Shown here: positions 54,881 to 64,000 of the stretch, piece by piece
Numbering within the stretch: position 1 is the stretch's first letter
Layout: every line of letters starts with the position of its first letter
Source of the DNA: Mycolicibacterium sphagni
GTDB taxonomy: Bacteria; Actinomycetota; Actinomycetes; Mycobacteriales; Mycobacteriaceae
DNA: 64,000 bases
NCBI RefSeq assembly: GCF_013337765.1
Contig: NZ_VBSB01000018.1
Location: 52,644-116,643, forward strand
Direction of reading: 5' to 3'
The notes under the pieces: generated by a model
Database searches by the model: none
The model's input: only the letters and a program-made list of their open reading frames with translations
What the model was told of the DNA's origin: nothing
Made by a program: the position numbers and the translations under genes

Positions 54881-57800
54881 GGCGTCCTGCGAACGACGCG
54901 CACACCCATCCCCCGCGTCTCATAGATGCAGAGGTCATCAACCCAGAACCGTCCATCGAACACGACCAGCACCCCCCGATCATCCTCCTCCGTGGAGAGG
55001 ATATCGATCTCGGACCGGGTGCGCTTGTTCGTCGGGGTCACCTGACCGCGGAACTTCCAGCTGAACATCTGGTCCAATGCGACCGGCTCGAACTCGTATC
55101 CGTCTCCAGCGGGGGCATATCCAGCCAGTCGCGCCAACGCCCGAGCAGCTTGCTGCATGGCCTCCAGACCGAGCGATCCCGGCTGCACCGGGTCCTGGAA
55201 GAAGTGAGCCTTGAAGAACCACGCCGCAGGGGTGACGTCGTACTCGGCGACCAGTCGGCCCAGGCCGGCCTCTCCCCCGTCGGGCCAGAAGTTGACTCGA
55301 TCAAGAACCTGGAGGCGGCCCTGGTCCAGCCATGGCGCGCCGTCGAGCTCCTCGGCACGGTAGGACAGAGCGACCGGAGCAGGCTCGGCAAGCGCCTCCA
55401 GTGCACCGGGCGCCGTCCGCAGTCCCACCTGGTTCTTCAGCGCCTCGGGGCTGAAGAACCCGAAGGCGGTCTTCATCGTCATGACGACCTCGTCGTCCTG
55501 GGTGCAGATGACGTCGAAGAACACGATCGTGGAGCCGGCCCCGTCGGCGAACCGCTCGAGAGTCGACGTCACCTTCAGCGTCCCGACCCGTGCGGGCCTA
55601 CGCTGCACGACTTCACCACCGTCGAGGTTGCGGAACACCACGTCGTCGGGGCGATTGGCGGCGAACCCGTTGTACGAGGACAGCCAGCCGCACGGCTGCA
55701 GCAGGATTTCGATCAGGACCGGCATCGGGACCGCGTCAACATGGGCGTCCCCGAAATACCATTCGCCGGGCGGGACGTCGTATTCCGCTACGACGGTGCC
55801 ACCCTTGGTCGGCACTCCAGGCGGGCTTGACACGCTGAGCACCCGCGACATGAAGTGGTAGGGCTCATCCGGCAGCCGCGGCGCCCGGCGAGTGCCGTCG
55901 AACGGTGCGTACAAGGCTCCGAACGCATCCGACGGCATACCACGCCCGCAGGCCAGCAGTGCGCCTTGATCACCGCGAACGTCGTTGGTACCGGCCAGGA
56001 TCTGCGCCGGGCCGGGAGCCCCTGGCGGCATGGGCCAGTCCGGAACCAGGCGCATACCGAAGCGCCTGGCGTGGAACACCTTGAAACCATCACTGCGGCA
56101 AAGCAATGCGGCGAAGACCGTCGGCGTCGGCCCGTCGATGATCTCTTCGATGAACACCTCGTAGTCGAGCATGTGGTCGGCATCCGGGGTCACCTGCCCG
56201 CGGCACACGAACCGCGCCATGTCATCCGGGACGGGCTCAAACCGCCAACCATCCTTCTCGATGGTGAAACCGTAGGCGGCCACCGCGAAGGACAGCGCCT
56301 GGGTGGCCGCGTCCGCCATGAGCGTCCCCGGCATGCAGGGGTCGTTCTTGAAATGCCCGTCGTAGAACCACATGTCCTTGGGCACCGCGGCGGTGGCGCG
56401 CAGATAACCGCGGCCCCAGGGCCCGCCATTCGGATCGAACTCAGCGATCTCGTCGATCAGCCGCAGCTTGCCCTTGGGCAGCGATGGGGTGCGGGTGTGC
56501 GCAGCCGCACGCTCGAAACCGGCGCCGAAGCACTGGAACGCATGGCCTTCGACGAAGGAGTCCAGCTCGTCGCGGCTGAAGGAACGCTTCTGCGTGACAA
56601 CCGGCGGCTCGTCGCGAACCGCGCCATCCCGCGGTGCGTCGTCGGCGGCATCCCACAACACCCCGTCGGACTCGGCGAGCTCCGCATCGGAGAAGAACCC
56701 GGCCTGTCCATTGCGCACCGAGATCATCAGGCGGTCGCCGATGTAGCAGTCGTAGTGGAAGAAGAACAGCCGCGTATCACCGGTTTTCGCGTGACCGTCG
56801 ATGTGGATCTCGTAGTGCAGCGTGTCGCCGCCCTTGGGCAGTTCGCCCATGAACGTCAGATCACAACCGAGCAAGCGGTAGACGCGCTCGCTGCGGTTGG
56901 TGAAGTCCGCGCCCAGATACGACGCGAGCAACAGGTCGGCCTGCCCGCTCTCGATCACCACACCCGGCGACATCCGGCCGTTGTGGATGTACCACGCGTC
57001 CGCGTCGACATCGGTCTCGGTGACGATGAGGCCGGTACCCATCCCGCCGGGCTCACCCTCGATGCTCATCACCCGATCGGCCAGCAGTAGCGGCGGCTCC
57101 GGCATCCGCACCAGACGCTCGTACTGGTCGTACCCGGCGAACTTCGGGCCCATGACCTCCGAGACCTTGCCTCCGGCAAGGATTTCCAGCTGAGCACGGT
57201 CCCACAGTGGTTGTTTGACCGGTGCCGGACGCTTGCTCGGCGCCGGTACCGGTGCCGGCTTGCTTGGTGCGGGTGCCGGCTTGCTTGGTGCGGGTGCCGG
57301 CGCAGCCGTCACCGGCGGCGGAGGAGGTGGCGGCGGCGCACTCGGTGGCGCGGGTGCCGGTGCTGGCGCAGGCGTGCTCGTCACCGGCGCAGATGTGTAC
57401 AGCGTCGGCGCACTGGCTGCGGACACAGGCGCTGATCCCCGCCGTCCCGACACCAGGGCGAGCAGGTCACCGCGTGACTTCAGGAACGACGTGTGCGCCT
57501 GCGCCTGTCGCTCGAGGAACGACGTATGCGCATCGCTCACCGACGCGACCAGATTCAGCGCGGCGGCCGTCTGATCGCTGACAGCCGCGGCCGCAGGGGC
57601 GACCGGCCTGGCGACGGCAGTCCTGGTGTCCGGGACGGTGTGGACGACGACCTCCTGGGCGACGACCAGCGGCGCGGGATGGACCGGCGCGGGCGGCATG
57701 ACTTGAACACTTCCGTGGTCCACTTCTGGCATGGGCATGGGAGCACTCTCGATCCGGGACGCCTCCGGCGTCGAAACGTTCTTGGTCGCCTCGGGGGTCG

Positions 57801-60800
57801 AGACGATATCCGGCCAATGGGCGGCCAGTGTCAGCGTGCGTGTGTTCTCCGACGGTGCAGCCTGACCCTGTTCACGCAATTGCTGAATGCGCGCGTCGAA
57901 TGCTGCGATATCGACCGGGAGCCCGTGCGCCCATAGCTTGCCGACGCTTTCGGCCAGGGCACGCAACCCGCGGCGTTCCTGGGGATCCAGTGCAACCGCC
58001 AGATGTGGCCGATCGCCAAGGATTTTCGAGACCGCTCCGGTCAGGATGGCGCGGGGCCCGTGCTCGACGAAGACGCGGACGCCGTCCTCCCACGCCTGCA
58101 GCACCGTCGCCGGGAAATCGATCGGCTCGAGGGCTTGCCGGGTGATCGCTTCGGCGGCCGCTTCCCTGGTCGGCACATAAGCACGGTTGACGGCGTTGGT
58201 GTAGAACCGGATGTCCGGCACCTCATGCGTCTCCCGCGTGTGTATAGCGCGCCAGGTGTCGGCGAACGGCGCCATTGCTTCGCAATGGATCACCATGTCC
58301 AGACCAAGGGGAATCGCGGTCGCGCCCGGGACGGCGTCGATCACCCGTCGGCACGCCGCGGGATCCCCGCCGATGACGCAATCGTCTGGTGCTTGAACGA
58401 TCGTCATGTACGCGCGCGACTCGAGGGCCAGCGCCGCGTCGACCAGCGTCCGGGGCGCGGTGATACGCCAGCATTCCCACGGGGCCGGTTGGTCACCCAG
58501 CCCCCAGTCGGTCGCCGCCACCCGACATTCGCCGGTCAGCTCGTCGCCGTACATGCCCGACGCCTCGATCTCATCGAGCATCGGTTCCAGGTCGCTCCAG
58601 ACCCCGAAGGCCATCAGCGAGTTTGTCTCGCCCGACGAAAGACCAATAGCAGCAGTGGGTTTGAGCCCCAGAACGGTCCGGGAGAACTCGGCTTGGGATT
58701 GGCAGACCAGAGCACAACCGGTCAGCTGGGTGCGCGGGTCCAGGGTGGTGATCCCAGCCCCGTGCAGAGCGCGGGCCAGATCGCCGACGCCGGAGAAGCG
58801 TTGGGTCAGTGCATCGCCGATCTCGGGCCACGCGAACAACAGGTCACGTCCGGCACCCGGGTAGGCCGCCGCCGCACCGGTGAATGTGAATGCAAGTTCG
58901 CCGGTGATCGGGGCGTCGGCGAACGCGATGCCCGGGATGACCGGTGTCTCGCCACGGTTCAGGCGTTGCACGGCCTGCTGTCGAAGCGTGTCAACTCCTG
59001 CCTGGCCATCCCCCACCAACGAGCACCGCACCGGGCCGCTGCCACCCGGTTCGCCGCGTTGTATCCGGCTCAGCAGATCGGCGCGGTCACCACCGGCGTA
59101 CCGTTCCGATACCGGAACAACGCCGACAGCCAGCGGCTTCGGCGCGAAACCCGCTGCAGACACGGTTATCCCGTCGGCATGTCCGCCCAGTGCCTCGATC
59201 CATACCGCAGCAGTTGTGCCACCCGGGGCGGGCTGAGCACCGGCCTTGTCCACCCGCACCCGCGCTCGCACCGCCTCCGCGCGCGCCGCGATCTCCACCG
59301 CTGCACTGGCCGCGTGAGTGCGGCCGATCCGGTCGGCCGCGAAACTCGGATCCGTGGCGATCGGCTCATCGTCGCTGTCGATCACGACGATGATCTCGTC
59401 GCCCGCCGCTTCGGCATCGGCACGCCGCTTGAGAACGAAGGCCACGGCGGCATCGCCGTGCGCCACGCTGGTATCGGCGTCGAGCGCATCTGCTGCTCGC
59501 GAATGCGCTGGCTCACAACACATATCGACAGCGCCGGCGACGACCGTGTCGAGTTCGCGATGCCGCAACGCCCGGATGCCGATCTGAAGCGCGGTAACCG
59601 CTGACAGCTCCTCGGTGGAGACGGTGAAGCCGAACCCGCGGAAGTCGCGCTGCGCATGGATGCGGTTGGCGGGAATGTTCGGCATGGTTCCGATCACGCC
59701 GTCGGCGGTCAGTTTCGGGGCCGCCTCTTTGTTGGCCTCCAGCCACCGGTCGTTGTCGGTGTTCAGCACCCGCAACCGTTGCCGGGCGATGGTGGCATCG
59801 CAGCCCATGCCCACGAAGACGCCGGTGCGCTCCGGATCGGTGGTCACGTTGTGCAGCGCCTGGCCCGCCGCGGCCAGCATCACGGTCTGCTGGCTGAGGC
59901 TCCCGGCTAGCTCGTTGGGCGGAAAGCCAAGTCCGGCAAGCTCAAGCGCGACGACATCGAGCGGGATGGGTTGTGCTTCTGGTCCGAACACCCGGCGGCG
60001 GAACGCGTCGGCATCGCGTGCGTCGCCGGTGACCACACCGATTCCGCAGATCACGATCTCGTCAGTGGGCGGCTGTTTGCGGATGACTGAACCGCTTGGG
60101 CCCCGGTAATTCTCGACGATAAGGTGCGCGTTGTTACCGCCGAAGCCAAAGTTGCTGACCGCGGCGCGCTTGACCGGGCCGTCCCACGGCGTTGGCGTGG
60201 TGACCAACGTGAACGGCGTACCACCGATCTTGTCGGTCGGCTTCTCGCACAAGGTCGGCGGAATGGTCGAGGCCTGCATGGCGGAGAGCACATTCACCAG
60301 GCTTGCTGCGCCGGACACCGTGATGGTGTGCCCCAGATTGCCTTTCAGTGCACCCAACTTCAGCGGGACGTCGCCGTAGGCGGCCGCAATGCTCTGCAAT
60401 TCGGTGGCGTCGCCAAGCGGCGTACCGGTCGCGTGGCAGTCCACATAGTCGATATCGGCAGGCGTCAGCCCGGCCTGCTCGAGTGCCGAGCACATGGCGC
60501 GAGTCTGACCACCGACCGCGGGTGCCAAGAAGCCGCTCTGGCGGCCGTCGTTCGAAAGCCCAACGCCCAAGATCACGCCGAGGATGTGGTCACCGGCCCG
60601 TTCGGCGTCATCGAGACGTTTCAGCGCGACCAGGGCCGCACCCTGCGCGGGCACCAGGCCGTCGGCATCCGCATGGAAGGGACGGGATTGGCCCGTGGGG
60701 CTGAGTGCCTGCAGCGAGGTGAAACCCAGATGCAGGAACAGATCGTCCGAGCCGTTGACACCGCCCGCGAGCATCAGGTCGGCATCGCCGTCGTGCAGCG

Positions 60801-61356
60801 CGTCGCACGCCAGTTTGATGGCGTAGAGCGATGATGCGCACGCCGCGTCGAGCGCGTAGACCGGGCCGTTCATCTCCATCGCCCCGGCAACCAGGTGCAC
60901 CGGTAGCCCGGACGAGAACCTGTTGCGTGGATCGTCGTTGCCTTCGCCCGTCCATACCGCCTCGACGAACGCGGTGCCCATCGTGCTCGGATACGACAGA
61001 TTGCCGACGATCAGGCCGGTCCGCGGTGCGGCGACCGGCCCACCCAGCGCCTGCTGCGCGCACTGGGCCAGCCAGCCAACGATCGGATCCAGCTGGTCGA
61101 GATCGGGTATCCGCGAGGCGAATTGGGTCAGGTCGAAGGAGGTCTCGACGTAGCCACCGGTGGCAGACGAAACCCGCAGCCCTTGCTTGTCGCTGGCCAA
61201 CAACTTCCCGGGATCCACCCCGCGCCACCGATCGCGCGGGGTGGGCGTCAGCAGGCAGCGTCCGCCCAGGGAGGCGTCGAACAGCTCCTCGGGCGTGGTG
61301 ACGCCCGGCAGTACACAACTGCGTCCGACGATCGCGACGGGGTCGAACCCGCTCAC
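54877..61356 (-). CDS. PUFA-synthase-like subunit KS-CLF-AT-DH-DH (PfaC-like)
   Basis: This 2,159-residue multienzyme resembles the secondary-lipid/PUFA synthases. An active KS comes first (Cys173 in DAACASS, His308, His343), then a KS-like chain-length-factor domain in which the Cys is replaced by Glu583. Next is an acyltransferase with GLSSGE (Ser907), a Pro/Ala-rich linker (about 1190-1370), and two double-hotdog FabA-like dehydratase units: HNGRMSPG near 1457 and GHFKNDPCMPG near 1667, then DAHVDAVPMP near 1870 and HFFQDPVQPG near 2049. KS-CLF-AT-DH-DH matches myxobacterial Pfa3 without its terminal acyltransferase. The GTG at 61356 overlaps the upstream subunit (GTGA) and the stop overlaps rmlA. 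It elongates and dehydrates an acyl chain on the partner ACPs. Confidence 0.92.
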   Translation of the reverse strand: MSGFDPVAIVGRSCVLPGVTTPEELFDASLGGRCLLTPTPRDRWRGVDPGKLLASDKQGLRVSSATGGYVETSFDLTQFASRIPDLDQLDPIVGWLAQCAQQALGGPVAAPRTGLIVGNLSYPSTMGTAFVEAVWTGEGNDDPRNRFSSGLPVHLVAGAMEMNGPVYALDAACASSLYAIKLACDALHDGDADLMLAGGVNGSDDLFLHLGFTSLQALSPTGQSRPFHADADGLVPAQGAALVALKRLDDAERAGDHILGVILGVGLSNDGRQSGFLAPAVGGQTRAMCSALEQAGLTPADIDYVDCHATGTPLGDATELQSIAAAYGDVPLKLGALKGNLGHTITVSGAASLVNVLSAMQASTIPPTLCEKPTDKIGGTPFTLVTTPTPWDGPVKRAAVSNFGFGGNNAHLIVENYRGPSGSVIRKQPPTDEIVICGIGVVTGDARDADAFRRRVFGPEAQPIPLDVVALELAGLGFPPNELAGSLSQQTVMLAAAGQALHNVTTDPERTGVFVGMGCDATIARQRLRVLNTDNDRWLEANKEAAPKLTADGVIGTMPNIPANRIHAQRDFRGFGFTVSTEELSAVTALQIGIRALRHRELDTVVAGAVDMCCEPAHSRAADALDADTSVAHGDAAVAFVLKRRADAEAAGDEIIVVIDSDDEPIATDPSFAADRIGRTHAASAAVEIAARAEAVRARVRVDKAGAQPAPGGTTAAVWIEALGGHADGITVSAAGFAPKPLAVGVVPVSERYAGGDRADLLSRIQRGEPGGSGPVRCSLVGDGQAGVDTLRQQAVQRLNRGETPVIPGIAFADAPITGELAFTFTGAAAAYPGAGRDLLFAWPEIGDALTQRFSGVGDLARALHGAGITTLDPRTQLTGCALVCQSQAEFSRTVLGLKPTAAIGLSSGETNSLMAFGVWSDLEPMLDEIEASGMYGDELTGECRVAATDWGLGDQPAPWECWRITAPRTLVDAALALESRAYMTIVQAPDDCVIGGDPAACRRVIDAVPGATAIPLGLDMVIHCEAMAPFADTWRAIHTRETHEVPDIRFYTNAVNRAYVPTREAAAEAITRQALEPIDFPATVLQAWEDGVRVFVEHGPRAILTGAVSKILGDRPHLAVALDPQERRGLRALAESVGKLWAHGLPVDIAAFDARIQQLREQGQAAPSENTRTLTLAAHWPDIVSTPEATKNVSTPEASRIESAPMPMPEVDHGSVQVMPPAPVHPAPLVVAQEVVVHTVPDTRTAVARPVAPAAAAVSDQTAAALNLVASVSDAHTSFLERQAQAHTSFLKSRGDLLALVSGRRGSAPVSAASAPTLYTSAPVTSTPAPAPAPAPPSAPPPPPPPPVTAAPAPAPSKPAPAPSKPAPVPAPSKRPAPVKQPLWDRAQLEILAGGKVSEVMGPKFAGYDQYERLVRMPEPPLLLADRVMSIEGEPGGMGTGLIVTETDVDADAWYIHNGRMSPGVVIESGQADLLLASYLGADFTNRSERVYRLLGCDLTFMGELPKGGDTLHYEIHIDGHAKTGDTRLFFFHYDCYIGDRLMISVRNGQAGFFSDAELAESDGVLWDAADDAPRDGAVRDEPPVVTQKRSFSRDELDSFVEGHAFQCFGAGFERAAAHTRTPSLPKGKLRLIDEIAEFDPNGGPWGRGYLRATAAVPKDMWFYDGHFKNDPCMPGTLMADAATQALSFAVAAYGFTIEKDGWRFEPVPDDMARFVCRGQVTPDADHMLDYEVFIEEIIDGPTPTVFAALLCRSDGFKVFHARRFGMRLVPDWPMPPGAPGPAQILAGTNDVRGDQGALLACGRGMPSDAFGALYAPFDGTRRAPRLPDEPYHFMSRVLSVSSPPGVPTKGGTVVAEYDVPPGEWYFGDAHVDAVPMPVLIEILLQPCGWLSSYNGFAANRPDDVVFRNLDGGEVVQRRPARVGTLKVTSTLERFADGAGSTIVFFDVICTQDDEVVMTMKTAFGFFSPEALKNQVGLRTAPGALEALAEPAPVALSYRAEELDGAPWLDQGRLQVLDRVNFWPDGGEAGLGRLVAEYDVTPAAWFFKAHFFQDPVQPGSLGLEAMQQAARALARLAGYAPAGDGYEFEPVALDQMFSWKFRGQVTPTNKRTRSEIDILSTEEDDRGVLVVFDGRFWVDDLCIYETRGMGVRVVRRTP

Positions 61357-64000
61357 GCCGACGTATCCGCGGCGTTGCCCGCAGCGTAGAACTCCACACC
61401 CTCGAGCGTTGCGACGAGCGCACCGTCGGAGGTCTCGTACGCGATATCGAAGTCGACCCGCTTGTCGTTCACCGGGTGCGCGGCCACCCGGCAGCGCCCG
61501 ATACTGCCGTCACCGAACGCGCGGTGCAGCACAACACGGCCGATCCGTATCGGCAGCACCAGGGGACGTCCCTGGGCGCTCGCCCACACGATGCCGAGCT
61601 GCAGCCCACCGTCGATGCTGGCGGCATCGATCGCCCAGCCGTTCTGGGGCCAGTCGAGTTCGTCCAGGCTCTTGAGAGTCGCTGTGCCACCACCAGTTCC
61701 GAAGGTGTCAAGTTGCTCGATGACGGCAAACTGCGGCCCGTGAAACAGTGGGCCTGCGTAGGCCTCGTCGACACCCAGCGGCCAAGCCGACCCCGAGACC
61801 TGCGGAACCGACTGTTCCGGTGAGGCAACGGCCGCCGTGTCCACCGTGGCGCGGTAACGCGCCCGCCCATCAGCATCACTGATCGAGACGGCATACGACG
61901 TGCCGGCCGGTTCGAAATCGATGGTGAGAGATTGCCGTTCACCTTCGGCGAAGGTGACTCCCGACAGCACCTGGAAGTCACGGACCACCGGGCACGCATC
62001 GGCGACCAGCCCGCGTGCCGCGCGCAGGATCGCGTCCAGCGCGATCACCACTGGCACCACTACCCGGCCGCGGACCTGGTGATCGGTCAGCACCGGCAGG
62101 TTGTCCGTCGACACATCCCAGTCCAGGCGCGTCGCGCGAAGCCGCGGCTCGGCGGGTGCGGCCACCACAACCGCGCTCGCCGACGAGCGGCACAACGCGT
62201 GCTCGGCGAAGAACTGTGCACCCTCGGCGATCGGGATGACACCGACGCCGCCGGCGAGGAACCGGCTCTTCAGCGTCGCGTCGACCATTCCGCCGTCCCA
62301 CGGTCCCCACCCGAAGGCGCGGACCACGCACTCGCCGTTGCGGCGTGCGGACTCACGGGCCGCGATGGCCTCCAGTGCGGCGTTGGCCGATGCGTACGCG
62401 GCCTGCCCGGGATTCCCGGCTCGCGCCGCGATCGAGGAGAACAGCGAAATGAAGCGCAGTTCGTCGGTCGACGTCGCGTCCAGCAGTGCTTCTGCGCCAA
62501 TCAGTTTGGTGGTGAAAACCTTGACGAACCCATCGTCGTCGAGGTCTTCCAGTCGCTTGTCGGCCAGCACGCCAGCACCATGGACTACACCGACGATGGG
62601 CCCGAAGTTCTGCCGAACCTCGTCGAGCACCCTGCGCAGGGCGGCTTCGTCGGTGATGCTCGCGGCGAAGTAGCGCGCCGGGGTTCCCTGATTCTCGGCA
62701 GACGCCAGCGTGGTGCGGACTTCCCGCGAAGCCAGCAGGCTTTCGGCTTGCGCCCGAGCTTGCGGCAGGCTCAGCTGCTCGCCACGCGCTCGCGCCGACG
62801 CCGCAAGCGCGGTGGCGATCTCGGCGGCGGTGGCGCCCGACGGCTCGTCGGCGGTGACCTCACGCAGCGGCGTGCGACCAAGAAGCGCCAACCGCAGACC
62901 GTGCTGCTTGGCCAGTGCCAGTGCCGATTCCGCCGTCACACCACGCGCACCACCGGTGACCACGACCACGCCACCCGGGGCGACGCTGATCGTCTCACCC
63001 TCCCCGACCGAGGATTCGATGTCGTCGACGGCAACCAGGCGGGTGCCGTCAGCACGCAGGGCGACCTCGATACCACTGCCGCCTTCCAGCAGCTCGGCGG
63101 CCAGCCGCTCGGCGTCGAGGGTTTCCATATCGACGGCCCGCACCGAGGCGTTGGCCCACTCCCAGCCGGCGGTCTTCACCAGGCTCGCGACTCCGACGGG
63201 AACGTCGGCGGCGACGAAACGGGCACCCGTCGACTGCACGGTGACGAAAAGCCGTGTTCGCGCGCTGCTCTTGGCAACGCTGCGTGCGGCGTGGAATGCC
63301 CGCAGATGCAGCGCAACACAGTCGTCGGGTGCGCGGGCCGGAGCCAGCGCGGCCAGGCTAATGACAGCACCCGCTTCGGCGGGCGCCTCGTCCACAGCCT
63401 GTACCTGGAGCCCGCGGGCAGTCAACGCACGCTCGAGGGCGTCGGCGAAGGCAGGGTCTTCACGGGTGATGAAGACGACACCGTCGCGCAGGCCTGCCAT
63501 CGCCAACCCGCTGGGCGGCGCGGCCCGAAGCTCGGCCTCGGTGCAGGACAGGCCGACCAGCGCCGCCGGAGCTGACTGCTGCACTGCGGCGGTCTGCTCG
63601 GTGCGACCGCCGGCTGCGAAGCCGGAGACGGTGTCGACGACGTCCTGCAGGGTGCGCAGGTTGGACAACTCCGAGGCCGGAATCTCGGGAGCACCAGGGA
63701 ACTTCGCCTGCAACGCCGCCAAAATCTCGACCTGCTTGATCGAATCGATCCCGAGCTCAGCCTCCATCTCCATGCCCAACCCGAGCATGTCAACCGGATA
63801 ACCCGTCTTCTCCGAAACAATCGACAACACAACATCACCCGCAGACACCGACGGACCAGCCGGCGCCGCGACTACCGCAGCAGCACCAGGCGCAGCCACC
63901 GAAGCGAAATCGGCGATCGTATCGACCACATCCTGCAGCGTCCGCAACCCGGACAACTCAGACGCCGGAATCTCCGGAGCACCAGGGAACTTCGCCTGCA
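61353..64000 (-). CDS. PUFA-synthase-like subunit, ACP-ACP-KR-DH end (PfaA-like, partial)
   Basis: The open frame runs from the window edge (64000) to a stop at 61353. Only the C-terminal part, about 880 residues, is visible: the end of one ACP, a full ACP with the phosphopantetheine Ser in GIDSIKQVEIL, then a KR region (TGGARGV, with SSIAARAGNPGQAAYASAN carrying the catalytic Ser and Tyr) and a product-side dehydratase with LTDHQVRGRVVVP and IDGGLQLG. PfaA-type subunits are KS-AT-(ACP)n-KR-DH, so the KS, AT and further ACPs should lie beyond base 64000. The stop overlaps the KS-CLF-AT-DH-DH start (GTGA). An enoyl reductase (PfaD) is needed and is not in the window. Confidence 0.9.
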   Translation of the reverse strand, partial: QAKFPGAPEIPASELSGLRTLQDVVDTIADFASVAAPGAAAVVAAPAGPSVSAGDVVLSIVSEKTGYPVDMLGLGMEMEAELGIDSIKQVEILAALQAKFPGAPEIPASELSNLRTLQDVVDTVSGFAAGGRTEQTAAVQQSAPAALVGLSCTEAELRAAPPSGLAMAGLRDGVVFITREDPAFADALERALTARGLQVQAVDEAPAEAGAVISLAALAPARAPDDCVALHLRAFHAARSVAKSSARTRLFVTVQSTGARFVAADVPVGVASLVKTAGWEWANASVRAVDMETLDAERLAAELLEGGSGIEVALRADGTRLVAVDDIESSVGEGETISVAPGGVVVVTGGARGVTAESALALAKQHGLRLALLGRTPLREVTADEPSGATAAEIATALAASARARGEQLSLPQARAQAESLLASREVRTTLASAENQGTPARYFAASITDEAALRRVLDEVRQNFGPIVGVVHGAGVLADKRLEDLDDDGFVKVFTTKLIGAEALLDATSTDELRFISLFSSIAARAGNPGQAAYASANAALEAIAARESARRNGECVVRAFGWGPWDGGMVDATLKSRFLAGGVGVIPIAEGAQFFAEHALCRSSASAVVVAAPAEPRLRATRLDWDVSTDNLPVLTDHQVRGRVVVPVVIALDAILRAARGLVADACPVVRDFQVLSGVTFAEGERQSLTIDFEPAGTSYAVSISDADGRARYRATVDTAAVASPEQSVPQVSGSAWPLGVDEAYAGPLFHGPQFAVIEQLDTFGTGGGTATLKSLDELDWPQNGWAIDAASIDGGLQLGIVWASAQGRPLVLPIRIGRVVLHRAFGDGSIGRCRVAAHPVNDKRVDFDIAYETSDGALVATLEGVEFYAAGNAADTSA
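63660..64000 (-). repeat. Tandem ACP repeat, cut by the window edge
   Basis: Near-identical DNA recurs at about 63672-63720 and 63964-64000 (both encode AKFPGAPEIPASELS followed by LRTLQDVVDT). The period of about 290 bases corresponds to one ACP plus linker. At least two ACPs are therefore in tandem, and the edge sequence suggests more upstream. Such repeats arise by internal duplication and are typical of PUFA synthases. Confidence 0.8.

Noticed and set aside
57200..57420. Repetitive GGTGCCGG-like DNA
   Set aside because: It encodes the Pro/Ala-rich linker between AT and DH of the Pfa subunit. It is a protein linker, not a CRISPR or mobile repeat.
58003..59604. Plus-strand open frame of 533 codons
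   Set aside because: It is antisense to the CLF-AT part of the Pfa subunit; composition is Arg-rich as expected for a shadow.
61932..63575. Plus-strand open frame of 547 codons
   Set aside because: It is antisense to the Pfa KR/DH region and shows no domain signal.
1..64000. tRNA, rRNA, CRISPR array, transposase or integrase
   Set aside because: None was seen. All long frames fit the lipid cluster and there is no array of spaced short repeats.

Overview
The window is GC-rich DNA, almost wholly coding, and most likely from a mycobacterium or close relative. The main reasons are an mmpS-mmpL-mmpL export set, six copies of the GT1 glycosyltransferase type found in glycopeptidolipid (GPL) and phenolic-glycolipid loci, an MbtH protein next to an NRPS, a rhamnosyl-O-methyltransferase-type enzyme and frequent GTG/TTG starts. 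No tRNA, rRNA, insertion sequence, phage gene or CRISPR array was seen. It reads as one very large cell-envelope lipid gene cluster that runs off both ends of the window.

Layout. 1-9177 (minus): the 5' 8.9 kb of an NRPS (C-A-T-E-C-A-T-C..., truncated at base 1) preceded by mbtH. 9433-17693: glycosyltransferase 1, two methyltransferases (one membrane-anchored), then two tandem membrane acyltransferase-SGNH proteins on the plus strand. 17715-23030: glycosyltransferase 2, a probable dTDP-rhamnose 4-epimerase and a three-gene DrrABC-type ABC exporter. 23064-31487 (minus): glycosyltransferase 3, a third acyltransferase-SGNH protein, glycosyltransferase 4, a stand-alone acyltransferase, a UDP-glucuronate-decarboxylase-like enzyme and a nucleotide-sugar dehydrogenase. 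31862-44671: a sugar O-methyltransferase, glycosyltransferase 5, a GMC oxidoreductase, two Gfo/Idh/MocA oxidoreductases, a DUF2505-like protein, an alpha/beta hydrolase, glycosyltransferase 6, a sulfotransferase, a PapA-like acyltransferase and a DHA2 efflux pump. 45157-51569 (plus): mmpS-mmpL-mmpL. 51566-64000 (minus): two PUFA-synthase-like (Pfa) megasynthase subunits translationally coupled to rmlA, rmlB and a fused rmlC-rmlD.

How the parts may work together (inference). The Pfa-type synthase supplies a long, probably unsaturated acyl chain. The NRPS starter condensation domain puts an acyl group on a peptide whose first two residues are both predicted Thr, the first converted to the D form. 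dTDP-rhamnose, 6-deoxytalose and uronic-acid or pentose donors feed six glycosyltransferases, and the sugars are then methylated, acylated, oxidised and perhaps sulfated. MmpL, ABC and MFS proteins export the product. The enzyme set resembles a GPL locus, but canonical GPL starts with D-Phe and its loci are not known to me to carry a Pfa-type synthase. The product is therefore probably a different, heavily decorated glycolipopeptide.

All assignments come from reading motifs, protein lengths and gene context by eye. No database search was run.
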